Shown here: positions 8,247-17,103 of the stretch, one piece after another
Position numbering within the stretch: the first letter of the stretch is position 1
How the letters are laid out: each line of letters opens with the position of its first letter
Assembly: GCF_028473605.1 (NCBI RefSeq)
Contig: NZ_CP097267.1
Span: forward strand, 4,332,501 to 4,396,500
Length of the DNA: 64,000 nucleotides
Source: Acidovorax sp. NCPPB 3576
Lineage (GTDB): Bacteria; Pseudomonadota; Gammaproteobacteria; Burkholderiales; Burkholderiaceae_C
Direction of reading: 5' to 3'
The notes under the pieces: model-generated
Told to the model about the DNA's origin: nothing
Database searches by the model: none
The model's input: the letters and a program-made list of their open reading frames with translations, nothing else
Program-made: the position numbers and the translations under genes

Positions 8247-9713
8247 ATGGGCGTGGCGTTCGCAATGCGCTTCCTGCGCCGGCAGCAAGGGGTGGCGGCG
8301 CTCGGCGGCCTGTCGTTCCAGCAGATGATGCTGCTGGCTTTCCTGCTGATCGCCGGGCTGCTCGGCGCCAGTTCGCTGCGGGCGATCTTCACGCTGGAGC
8401 AGTTGATGGGCCAAAGCCGCAACGGCGCGGCCGAGGCGATCCAGCTCAACGCATCGGCGCAGAGCCTGAACGGACGCAGCCAGACGCTGGAGCGCGCCGC
8501 GCGCCAGTCGCTGGTGCTGGCCGACAAATCGCTGCGCAGGCGGTTCGACGAAGTGTCGCGCGAGGCGCGCGACATCCTGCAGCGGCTGGAGTCCAAGGGC
8601 CTGCCGCCGGACCTGCCCAACCAGTGGCGCAAGCATTTGGGCGAGGTCACTTCGCTGTTGGACGGGCCCGCGGCCCTGTCGCTGGAGAACGAGCGGGTCG
8701 TGGCGGCGCTGTTCCTGGAGCTGGATGCGCTCAACGGCACCATCGCCCAGACCGTGCAGGACATGAACGCGCAGCGCAGCACCGCCCTGCTGGAGAAGAT
8801 CGAGGCCAGCCGGCGCGAGGTCACGCACCAGGTGGTGGGCGTGATCGTGCTGGCGCTCGCCCTGGCGCTGGGCTTCGGCATCTGGCTCGCGCGGCCGTTC
8901 AAACGCATGGAGCACGCCATCCGCCTGCTGGGCGAGAACGATCTGTCGCAGGCGGTGGACCTGTCCGGCCCGGTGGACATCCGCCGTGTGGGGCAACAGC
9001 TGGAATGGCTGCGCATGCGGCTGCTGGAGCTGGACGCCGACAAGGCCCGCTTTTTGCGGCATGTGTCCCATGAACTCAAGACACCGCTGGCCTCGATGCG
9101 CGAAGGCGTGGCACTGCTGCAGGACGGCGTGACGGGCGAGCTGACCGAAGGCCAGCGCGAGGTGGTGGACATCCTGCACCAGAACACCCTGGTGCTGCAG
9201 GGCGAGATCGAGGCGCTGCTGCGCTTCAACGCGGCGGCGTTCGAGGCGCGCCAGTTGCGCCGTGCGGAGACCGATCTGCTCGCGCTCATCGAAAGCCAGG
9301 TGGAGGCGCAGCGCCTGCACTGGCAGGCCAAGAAGCTCGACGTGGTCGTGGAAGGCGCGCCGGTGACGCTGCAGATCGACGCGGAAAAGATCGCCCCGGC
9401 GGTGAGCAACCTGCTGTCCAACGCCATCCGCTTTTCGCCGCGCGGTGGAACAATTCGGATCACCTTGTCACGTTTTCCCGACCGGATTCGCATCGATTTC
9501 GCGGACGACGGCCCCGGAGTGCATGAGAATGACCGCTCCCGCATCTTCGAACCGTTTTACCGAGGTGTACGCCAACCCGAGGACGCCGCGCGCGGCACGG
9601 GCATCGGCCTGTCCATCGTCCAGGAATACGTGAGTGCCCACGGCGGCCACGTCACCCTGGTGGAAGACGGCGAACACACCCCCTTCCGCATTGAATTGCC
9701 CCATGTCTCCTGA
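8247..9713 (+). CDS. glrK: Sensor histidine kinase GlrK/QseE-like
   Basis: Membrane sensor kinase of about 488 residues. It has a transmembrane helix (MMLLAFLLIAGLLGASSLRA, about residues 29-48), a periplasmic helical domain with NASAQSLNGRSQTLERAARQ, a second helix (VVGVIVLALALALGFGIWLA), HAMP, HisKA with HVSHELKTPLASM (phospho-acceptor about His275), and a HATPase_c domain with the N box (SNLLSNAIRFSP), DDGPGV and GTGIGLSIV. Gene order kinase, lipoprotein, sigma-54 regulator is the same as E. coli glrK-qseG-glrR, and this supports the name. The start could be 8247 or the ATG at 8265. It lies just after miaB and overlaps the lipoprotein gene by 11 bp. Confidence 0.9.
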   Translation: MGVAFAMRFLRRQQGVAALGGLSFQQMMLLAFLLIAGLLGASSLRAIFTLEQLMGQSRNGAAEAIQLNASAQSLNGRSQTLERAARQSLVLADKSLRRRFDEVSREARDILQRLESKGLPPDLPNQWRKHLGEVTSLLDGPAALSLENERVVAALFLELDALNGTIAQTVQDMNAQRSTALLEKIEASRREVTHQVVGVIVLALALALGFGIWLARPFKRMEHAIRLLGENDLSQAVDLSGPVDIRRVGQQLEWLRMRLLELDADKARFLRHVSHELKTPLASMREGVALLQDGVTGELTEGQREVVDILHQNTLVLQGEIEALLRFNAAAFEARQLRRAETDLLALIESQVEAQRLHWQAKKLDVVVEGAPVTLQIDAEKIAPAVSNLLSNAIRFSPRGGTIRITLSRFPDRIRIDFADDGPGVHENDRSRIFEPFYRGVRQPEDAARGTGIGLSIVQEYVSAHGGHVTLVEDGEHTPFRIELPHVS

Positions 9714-10410
9714 TTTCCCGTCGCTCTCCGTCCCGCGAGCGGTCTTCGGTGCGCGCGGCGCCGGGCCGGCCGGCCTGCTGCTGGCGGTGGCCCTGCTGAG
9801 CACGGGCTGCGCCAATCCACCGCCGGTGGTGACGCCACCGCCGCCGGTGGAGGTACCCGCGCCCGCGCCACCGCCACCGAAGGAAGAACCGGACGATCCA
9901 CCGGCCCCGGTGTCCGAGCCGGCCATCAAGGACAACGGCAGCCAGCGGCCCTCCGTCCCGCGGCAGATGCTGCAGTACGCGGACAAGGTGCGCAGCATGG
10001 GCACGGCGGAACTCGCCGCCGAGATCACGCAGCTGTCCAACGCACAGCCGCAGTCGCCTGAAAAGCCGCTGCAATTGGCGATCGTGCTCATGCACACGCG
10101 CCAGGCACCCGACACGGCCCGCGCCCTCGGGCTGGTGCAGCGCGTGATGGCCGACACCACCGCGCCCGCGCCGTCGCTTCATCCCCTGGCCCGCCTGCTG
10201 GAAGGCCGGCTGCTGCAGCAGCGCCGGCTGGAAGACCAGCTGGACCGGCAGAACCAGCAACTGCGCGATGCCCAGCGGCGGATCGACCAGTTGAACGACC
10301 GGCTGGAGGCCATGCGCGCCATCGAGCGCAGCCTGAACGCGCGTCCCGGCGGCGTCAACGACCCCGCCAAGGGCGCGCAACCCCCTCCCGCCGCAGAACC
10401 CCAACGCTGA
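9703..10410 (+). CDS. qseG: QseG-like outer-membrane lipoprotein of the GlrK/GlrR module
   Basis: Lipoprotein of 235 residues. The signal peptide core GLLLAVALLSTGC ends in a lipobox (LSTGC, lipid-modified Cys about residue 32). A proline-rich linker (PPPPVEVPAPAPPPP) follows, then an alpha-helical domain with PVPRQ-like conserved core and a coiled-coil tail rich in Q, R and L (RRLEDQLDRQNQQLRDAQRR). In E. coli QseG sits between kinase and regulator and is needed for kinase signalling, and the same position here supports orthology. Translation starts inside the kinase gene (11-bp overlap). The naming rests on context more than on sequence identity. Confidence 0.82.
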   Translation: MSPDFPSLSVPRAVFGARGAGPAGLLLAVALLSTGCANPPPVVTPPPPVEVPAPAPPPPKEEPDDPPAPVSEPAIKDNGSQRPSVPRQMLQYADKVRSMGTAELAAEITQLSNAQPQSPEKPLQLAIVLMHTRQAPDTARALGLVQRVMADTTAPAPSLHPLARLLEGRLLQQRRLEDQLDRQNQQLRDAQRRIDQLNDRLEAMRAIERSLNARPGGVNDPAKGAQPPPAAEPQR

Positions 10411-10429
10411 CCGCCAACCGATCGCCCCC

Positions 10430-11827
<1,398 letters not shown>

Positions 11828-11830
<3 letters not shown>

Positions 11831-11848
11831 GTCGTTGATTTAAAAGGA
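11828..11848. repeat. AT-rich 21-bp direct repeat, upstream copy (IHF-like)
   Basis: TAAGTCGTTGATTTAAAAGG begins at the glrR stop codon and recurs at 11953 with two mismatches in 21. The reverse strand reads AATCAACGACTTA, which fits the IHF consensus WATCAANNNNTTR exactly. It lies about 140-160 bp upstream of the sigma-54 promoter of opgH. It could be an IHF site or an upstream activator site for GlrR. Confidence 0.6.
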
Positions 11849-11952
11849 AATGTGGTTTCCGACCCAGGGACGGGTCGCTGAATCCCGACAGATTCGGCCG
11901 TTTTGAGGCGGTTTTGCTGCGCCGCACAACCACTTACAGACCAAAAACGTCG

Positions 11953-11973
11953 TAAGTCTTTGATTTAAAAAGA
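11953..11973. repeat. AT-rich 21-bp direct repeat, promoter-proximal copy (IHF-like, also palindromic)
   Basis: TAAGTCTTTGATTTAAAAAG is the second copy of the element at 11828. Its reverse strand, AATCAAAGACTTA, also fits the IHF consensus. This copy additionally forms a perfect 8-bp inverted repeat, AAGTCTTT and AAAGACTT (11954-11976), ending nine bases before the sigma-54 -24 element. The extra symmetry favours binding of a dimeric regulator, with IHF as the alternative. Confidence 0.6.
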
Positions 11974-11984
11974 CTTTTAGAAGC

Positions 11985-12000
11985 TGGCACAGGGTTTGCC
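11985..12000 (+). promoter_or_regulatory. Sigma-54 (RpoN) promoter of opgH
   Basis: TGGCACAGGGTTTGCC matches the -24/-12 consensus TGGCAC-N5-TTGC, with GG at -24 and GC at -12 in correct spacing. Transcription would start around 12010-12012. The nearest upstream gene encodes a sigma-54 activator (GlrR-like), the obvious candidate regulator. The predicted start site leaves a leader of about 223 nt before the ATG at 12235. Confidence 0.88.
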
Positions 12001-12154
12001 CTATAGACCGGCATGACGCAAGAAATTTCCTCCTCTACCGCCCGCCCAGCGCACCGCGCTGATGCGAACCGGACACCTGCCGCAGGAGTGGCTGCAGGAC
12101 AGCCACCGGCGCAGGCATCCCAGGGTGAAACCTCTGCGCGTCCGGCCTCTTCCT

Positions 12155-12185
12155 CGGCTTTCGGCGCCTTTGTCGCCGAAAGCCG
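12155..12185 (+). promoter_or_regulatory. Stem-loop in the opgH 5' leader
   Basis: CGGCTTTCGGCG pairs perfectly over 12 bp with CGCCGAAAGCCG around a CCTTTGT loop, about 50 nt upstream of the opgH ATG. Flanking GTCCGGC (12140) and GCCGGAC (12182) offer an alternative pairing. No T run follows, so it is not an intrinsic terminator. It may be an RNA structure in the leader or, if translation begins at 12013, merely coding sequence. Confidence 0.5.
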
Positions 12186-12234
12186 GACGGCCGCTTCTTC
12201 CCCAACGACAACCCAACTTCGCAGTGAGGGAACC

Positions 12235-14307
12235 ATGGACCCACATCAATCTTCCCGTGCAGGACGTGTCGGCGCTGTCGCGCACGCACCCGCTGTGGTG
12301 GCGCGGCGCGGCGCCAAGTACCCCCGTCCGGTGGCCTCTGACCGCAGCACGCTGCGCGAAGAACGCCACCCCAACTCTCTGACGGCACCGCCCGTGCACC
12401 GCGGCTCCATGGCACCCCTGCCATGGCGCGGCTTCTGGAACAGCATCGGCACCGCCTTGCTCATGCGCCTGAACGGCCAGCGCAACCGCCCCGCCGAAGG
12501 CACCGAAATCACCGAAACGTGGCAGCAGGCCGCCCAGCAGCGCCGCCTGGTGTTCATGCTGCTGACGGTTGCCAGCAGCGCGCTGGCCACCACGCTGTTT
12601 GCCGGCGTGCAGCCCAGCTACGACAGCGCCTGGCTCGAATACGGCCAACTCGCCCTGTTCGCCCTGCTCTCCACCTGGGTCGTCACCGGCTTCCTGACCG
12701 GCGTGATGGGCTTCTGGGTCATGCTGCGGGGCGACGCGCACGCACTGTCAGCCGCCAGCGTGCGCAACAAGCCTTTGAACGCCGACGCGCGGACGGCGAT
12801 CATCATGCCGATCTGCAACGAGGACGTGTCCACCGTGTTCGCCGGCCTGCGCGCCACCTGCGAATCCGTGGCCGCCACGGGGCATGCCAAGACCTTCGAC
12901 GTGTTCGTGCTGTCCGACAGCTACGACCCCAAGATCGCCGCCGCCGAGCGCGCCGCCTGGGAAGACCTGCGCGCCGCCCTGGCAGCGAACGGCAACCAGC
13001 CGCAGGTCGAGGTGTACTACCGCCTTCGCACCCGCCGCAGCCACCGCAAGGCCGGCAACGTGGCCGACTTCTGCCGCCGCTGGGGCAAGGACTACCGCTA
13101 CATGGTCGTGCTCGACGCCGACAGCGTGATGAGCGGCGATTGCATCGTCTCCATGGCCAAGCTGATGGAAGCGCACCCCCGCGCCGGCATCATCCAGACC
13201 GCCACCCAGGCCATCGGCCACGTCACCCTGCACGCCCGTGCACAGCAGTTCGCCTCCCGCGTGACGGGTCGCCTGTTCACGCTGGGCATGCAGTTCTGGC
13301 AACTGGGCGAGTCCCACTACTGGGGCCACAACGCCATCATCCGCGTCCAGCCTTTCATGGAACACTGCGCGCTGGCCCCGATCAAGGGCACCGGCGGAAT
13401 GAGCGGCGGCATCATGTCGCACGACTTCGTGGAAGCGGCCCTGATGCGCCGTGCCGGGTACCACGTGTGGCTGGTGTCCGACCTGGTCGGCAGCTACGAA
13501 CAGCAACCGCCGGACCTGCTGTCCGAGCTGCAGCGTGACCGCCGCTGGTGCCAGGGCAACCTGCAAAACGCCCGCCTGATGGCCGAGCCCGGCATCCACC
13601 CCGTGCACCGCGCCATGTTCGTCACCGGCGCCATGGCCTACCTGTCGGCACCCCTGTGGCTGGCCTTCATCACCTTCGGCACGGCCCTGTGGCTGGCCGG
13701 CGCCCGCCTGGTGTCCGACTGGAACATCCTGCCCAGCGAACTGATGGCGCTGTGGGCCTGGACGCTGTGCATGCTGTTCCTGCCCCGCGTGCTGGGTGTG
13801 ACGGCGATCCTCATGAAGGGCGAGCAAAAGCAGTACGGCGGCACCGCCAGCCTGATCAAGAGCGCCGGCCTGGAAAGCGTGCTGGCCATCCTGCAGGCCC
13901 CGATCCGCATGCTGGCCCACTCGCTGTTCGTGATCATCGCCCTCACCGGCCTGAAGCTGGACTGGAAGTCGCCTCCCCGCGAAGCCAACGCCGTGCCCTG
14001 GAGCGATGCGGTTCGCCAACTGGCTCCCATGACCGGCGTGATCGCCCTGCTGGGACTGGGCGTGGCGTTGATCGATCCGAGCGCGCTGATGTGGCTCATG
14101 CCCGTCGGCCTGCCGCTGGCCCTGTCCATTCCGCTGGTGGTGGTCTCCAGCCAGATCGCTCTGGGCCGTGCCGTGCGCGCCCAGCGCCTGCTGCTGATCC
14201 CCGAAGAGGCATGGTCTCCGCCTGTCCTGCGCCGCGCATGGATGCATGCCACGCAGCTGAAGAACCGCCCCCAGCGTTCCGCAGCGCCGGTCCTCAAGGC
14301 GGCTTGA
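12235..14307 (+). CDS. opgH: Glucans biosynthesis glucosyltransferase H (OpgH/MdoH)
   Basis: Inner-membrane family-2 glycosyltransferase that makes the beta-1,2 backbone of osmoregulated periplasmic glucans. About 690 residues from the ATG at 12235, against about 850 in E. coli, so the N-terminal cytoplasmic region is short. Two N-terminal helices, a GT-2 domain with NEDVSTVFAGL, DADSVMSGD (DxD) and the processive QRDRRWCQGN motif, then C-terminal helices from about residue 460. An in-frame ATG at 12013 would be essentially leaderless from the sigma-54 start and lacks a Shine-Dalgarno; 12235 has GAGGG five bases upstream, so I chose it. No opgG gene is adjacent. Confidence 0.92.
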   Translation: MDPHQSSRAGRVGAVAHAPAVVARRGAKYPRPVASDRSTLREERHPNSLTAPPVHRGSMAPLPWRGFWNSIGTALLMRLNGQRNRPAEGTEITETWQQAAQQRRLVFMLLTVASSALATTLFAGVQPSYDSAWLEYGQLALFALLSTWVVTGFLTGVMGFWVMLRGDAHALSAASVRNKPLNADARTAIIMPICNEDVSTVFAGLRATCESVAATGHAKTFDVFVLSDSYDPKIAAAERAAWEDLRAALAANGNQPQVEVYYRLRTRRSHRKAGNVADFCRRWGKDYRYMVVLDADSVMSGDCIVSMAKLMEAHPRAGIIQTATQAIGHVTLHARAQQFASRVTGRLFTLGMQFWQLGESHYWGHNAIIRVQPFMEHCALAPIKGTGGMSGGIMSHDFVEAALMRRAGYHVWLVSDLVGSYEQQPPDLLSELQRDRRWCQGNLQNARLMAEPGIHPVHRAMFVTGAMAYLSAPLWLAFITFGTALWLAGARLVSDWNILPSELMALWAWTLCMLFLPRVLGVTAILMKGEQKQYGGTASLIKSAGLESVLAILQAPIRMLAHSLFVIIALTGLKLDWKSPPREANAVPWSDAVRQLAPMTGVIALLGLGVALIDPSALMWLMPVGLPLALSIPLVVVSSQIALGRAVRAQRLLLIPEEAWSPPVLRRAWMHATQLKNRPQRSAAPVLKAA

Positions 14308-14354
14308 ACGGCAGCAACCGGCCAACGCGCGCCGCCGACCGCGGCGCTTCAATG

Positions 14355-14382
14355 AAAAAGCCGACCCTCGGGTCGGCTTTTT
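14355..14382 (+). terminator. Intrinsic terminator after opgH
   Basis: AAAAAGCCGACC and GGTCGGCTTTTT form a perfect stem around a CTCG loop, ending in a run of T residues, 48 bp after the opgH stop. The rest of the gap up to 14604 contains only repeat copy R2. Confidence 0.92.
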
Positions 14383-14500
14383 ATATGGGAATTTGAACTG
14401 CTTGCAGGCCGCTGCGAGCGCCCACCGGATGTCGGTCAGGCCCACAGGCCAGAGCCATGCGCAAGGGGCTGCACATGCCGTGAGAGTTTGAAGTCTTTCA

Positions 14501-14553
14501 GGGCTCTAGCGCATGATTGGCTAGGGCATGTAGCTATACTTTTTATAGCAAAT
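14501..14553 (-). repeat. Dispersed inverted-repeat element, copy R2
   Basis: On the minus strand it reads GCTATAAAAAGTATAGCTA, then GCCCTAG, then ATGCGCTAGAGCCC. This is the same order of blocks as R1, R4 and R5. It lies between the opgH terminator and the ffh stop codon, in a gap where nothing else is visible. Confidence 0.78.
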
Positions 14554-14604
14554 GCCACAGCGATGCCTGCGATCTGCCCGGCACAGCGGGCGTCGGGGCT
14601 CCGG

Positions 14605-15984
14605 TCAGAACGGCAGCTTGGGCATCCCGCCGCCGCCCAGGCCCTTCATGCCGCCCATGCGCTTCATCATCTTCATGAGGCCGCCGCCCTTCATCTTCTT
14701 CATCATGCCCTGCATCTGATCGAACTCGTTCAGCAGGCGGTTCACCTCCTGCACGTGCACGCCGGAGCCGGCGGCGATGCGCTTCTTGCGCGTGGCCTTG
14801 ATCAGCTCGGGCTTGCGGCGCTCGAGCGGGGTCATGCTCTGGATGATGCCTTCCTTGCGGCGGATGTCCTTCTCGGCCTTGTCCATGTCCACCTGGCCGG
14901 CCTTGGCGGTGAACTGGGCCGGCAGCTTGTCCATGAGGCTGGACAGGCCGCCCATCTGCTTCATCTGCTGCAGCTGCGACAGGAAGTCGTTCAGGTCGAA
15001 TCCGTCGCCGCTCTTGACCTTGGCCGCGAGCTTTTGCGCCGCCTCCATGTCCACGCCCGCGCTCACCTGCTCGACCAGCGCGACGATGTCGCCCATGCCC
15101 AGGATGCGGCCGGCGTGGCGCTCGGCATCGAACACCTCCAGCCCGTCGATCTTCTCGGACACCCCGGCGAACTTGATGGGCGCACCGGTCACCTGGCGCA
15201 CCGACAGCGCCGCACCGCCGCGCGAGTCGCCGTCGAGCTTGGTCAGCACGATGCCGGTGAGCGGCAGCGCTTCCTTGAAGGCGCGGGCGGTGTTGATGGC
15301 GTCCTGCCCCTGCATGGCATCGACGACGAACAGCGTCTCGACCGGGTTCAGCACCGCGTGCAACTCCTTGATTTCGTTCATCAAGGCTTCGTCGATGGCC
15401 AGGCGACCGGCCGTGTCCACCAGCAGCACGTCGAAGTAATGCCGCTTGGCGTAGTCGATGGCCGCGCGGGCGATGTCCAGGGGCTTTTGGTCGGCCGAGC
15501 TCGGGAACCACTCGGCGCCGGCCTGCGCCGTCACGGTCTTGAGCTGCTCGATGGCGGCGGGCCGGTACACGTCGCCTGACACGGTGAGCACTTTCTTCTT
15601 GCGCTTTTCGATCAGGTGCTTGGCCAGCTTGGCGGTGGTGGTGGTCTTGCCCGCGCCCTGCAGGCCGGCCATCAGGATCACCGCGGGCGGCTGGGCCGCC
15701 AGATTGATGTCGGCGATGCCCTCGCCCATGGTGGCGGCCAGCTCGCGGTTCACGATGGACACCAGCGTCTGCCCGGGCTTCAGGGAGCCCAGCACCTCCT
15801 GGCCCAGGGCCTTTTCCTTCACGCGGGCGATGAAGTCGCGCACCACCGGCAAGGCCACGTCGGCCTCCAGCAGCGCCATGCGCACTTCGCGCAGCATGTC
15901 CTGGACGTTGGATTCGGTGATGCGGGCCTGGCCGCGCATCTCCTTGACGAGTCGCGTGAGTTTTTCGGTAAGGGCGGAGGCCAT
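14605..15984 (-). CDS. ffh: Signal recognition particle protein Ffh (SRP54)
   Basis: GTPase subunit of the signal recognition particle; binds 4.5S RNA and signal sequences of nascent membrane proteins. 459 residues. N domain MASALTEKLTRLVKEMRGQA, G domain with G1 LQGAGKTTTTAKLA, DTAGRLAIDE, TKLDGDSRGGAAL, and a methionine-rich M domain (QMKQMGGLSSLMDKLPAQ, MQGMMKKMKGGGLMKMMKRM) ending GGGMPKLPF. It is divergent from a ypjD-like gene, the same pairing as in E. coli. Confidence 0.98.
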   Translation of the reverse strand: MASALTEKLTRLVKEMRGQARITESNVQDMLREVRMALLEADVALPVVRDFIARVKEKALGQEVLGSLKPGQTLVSIVNRELAATMGEGIADINLAAQPPAVILMAGLQGAGKTTTTAKLAKHLIEKRKKKVLTVSGDVYRPAAIEQLKTVTAQAGAEWFPSSADQKPLDIARAAIDYAKRHYFDVLLVDTAGRLAIDEALMNEIKELHAVLNPVETLFVVDAMQGQDAINTARAFKEALPLTGIVLTKLDGDSRGGAALSVRQVTGAPIKFAGVSEKIDGLEVFDAERHAGRILGMGDIVALVEQVSAGVDMEAAQKLAAKVKSGDGFDLNDFLSQLQQMKQMGGLSSLMDKLPAQFTAKAGQVDMDKAEKDIRRKEGIIQSMTPLERRKPELIKATRKKRIAAGSGVHVQEVNRLLNEFDQMQGMMKKMKGGGLMKMMKRMGGMKGLGGGGMPKLPF

Positions 15985-16074
15985 AGGAATGTTCCGGAAG
16001 TGCCCTTGGCGCCTGGGCGGCTGGTACCGCAGGCAGGTCCGCCAGGGGCGGGCGAAGGGCTAAACTGTGAGTCC

Positions 16075-16872
16075 ATGATTTTACCCAGTGCGTCTCCCGT
16101 CAGCTGGCTGCTGGCCTTGTCCGCGGCGATGGCTTACGCCGCCCCTGCCGTGGCCGCCGCGCGGTTCGGCGGCAAAACGGGCCGCACCGCGCTCTGGGTC
16201 GCCTGGGGGCTGCACGCGGCGGTGCTGGCCTACAGCCTGCTCGGCAGCACGCCGCACTTCGGTTTCGCGCCCGCCCTGTCGATGACGGCGTGGCTGGTCC
16301 TCACGGTGTACGCCGTCGAACGCCAGATGTTTCCCGAACTCCAGGCCCGCTGGATGCTGGGCGCCCTGGGCTCCGTGGCGGTGCTGCTCGCGCTGCTGTT
16401 TCCGGGGCAGCCCCTGCACGTGAACGCATCCGCGTGGCTGCCGCTGCACCTGGCGCTGGGCATCGCGTCCTACGGGCTGTTCGCCGCCGCCGTGGTCCAC
16501 GCCTGGCTCATGACCCGCGCGGAGCGCAAGATCCGCCAGGCCGCGGACCCGCACAGCGGCATTCCCTTGCTCACCCTGGAGCGCCTCACGTTCCGCTTCG
16601 TGATGGCGGGCTTCGTGCTCCTCACCGCCACGCTGGTGGCCGGCTGGCTGTTCGGCGAAACGCTGTACGGCCGGGCCTGGAACTGGGAGCACAAGACGGT
16701 GTTCTCGGTCCTGTCGTGGATCACGTTCGCGGTGCTGCTGATCGGGCGCACGCGCTTCGGCTGGCGCGGGCGCAGCGCCGTGCGCGTGCTGTATGCCGGC
16801 GCGGGCCTGCTGCTGCTGGCCTACGTGGGCTCGCGCTTCGTGCTCGAAGTGGTCCTGGGACGCGCCGCATGA
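16075..16872 (+). CDS. ypjD: YpjD/CcsA-HemX-like integral membrane protein
   Basis: Inner-membrane protein of 265 residues with about eight hydrophobic helices, belonging to the cytochrome c assembly (CcsA/HemX) superfamily. Visible segments include LHLALGIASYGLFAAAVVHA, GFVLLTATLVAGWLFGETLY and WEHKTVFSVLSWITFAVLLI with conserved His residues (LPLHLALG, WEHK). The WWD heme-handling motif of true CcsA is not evident, and this fits the YpjD/HemX subgroup of uncertain function. It is divergent from ffh, as in E. coli, and overlaps the next gene by ATGA. Confidence 0.85.
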   Translation: MILPSASPVSWLLALSAAMAYAAPAVAAARFGGKTGRTALWVAWGLHAAVLAYSLLGSTPHFGFAPALSMTAWLVLTVYAVERQMFPELQARWMLGALGSVAVLLALLFPGQPLHVNASAWLPLHLALGIASYGLFAAAVVHAWLMTRAERKIRQAADPHSGIPLLTLERLTFRFVMAGFVLLTATLVAGWLFGETLYGRAWNWEHKTVFSVLSWITFAVLLIGRTRFGWRGRSAVRVLYAGAGLLLLAYVGSRFVLEVVLGRAA

Positions 16873-17090
16873 AGTACCTCGTCCTGCTGGCGGTGCTGGT
16901 CATCGCGTTCGGCGTGTGGCGCAACCAGCGGCGCCGGGAGATGCCACCGCCCGCCGCGGCACGCCCCGCCTTGCCGCAGGCCATGGTGAGCTGCGCCCGG
17001 TGCGGCGTGCACATTCCCCGGTCCGAGGCGCTGACCGACAGCGGCCCGAGCTACTGCAGCCCCGAGCACCAGCGCCAAGGGCCGGCGTGA
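16869..17090 (+). CDS. PP0621-family small membrane-anchored zinc-ribbon-like protein
   Basis: 73 residues. An N-terminal hydrophobic helix (MKYLVLLAVLVIAFGVW) is followed by basic residues RNQRRRE and a C-terminal motif CARCGVHIPRSEAL-x-YCSPEH that could bind a metal. Small proteins of this type next to pilS are described as the PP0621 family; the function is unknown. The ATG overlaps the stop of the ypjD-like gene, and pilS begins 13 bp downstream. Confidence 0.82.
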   Translation: MKYLVLLAVLVIAFGVWRNQRRREMPPPAAARPALPQAMVSCARCGVHIPRSEALTDSGPSYCSPEHQRQGPA

Positions 17091-17103
17091 AAGGCTTTTT
17101 CCC

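Noticed and set aside
12013..12234. ATG at 12013 as the opgH start
   Set aside because: It would lie almost on the predicted sigma-54 transcription start, has no Shine-Dalgarno, and the extension lacks homology; kept only as an alternative.
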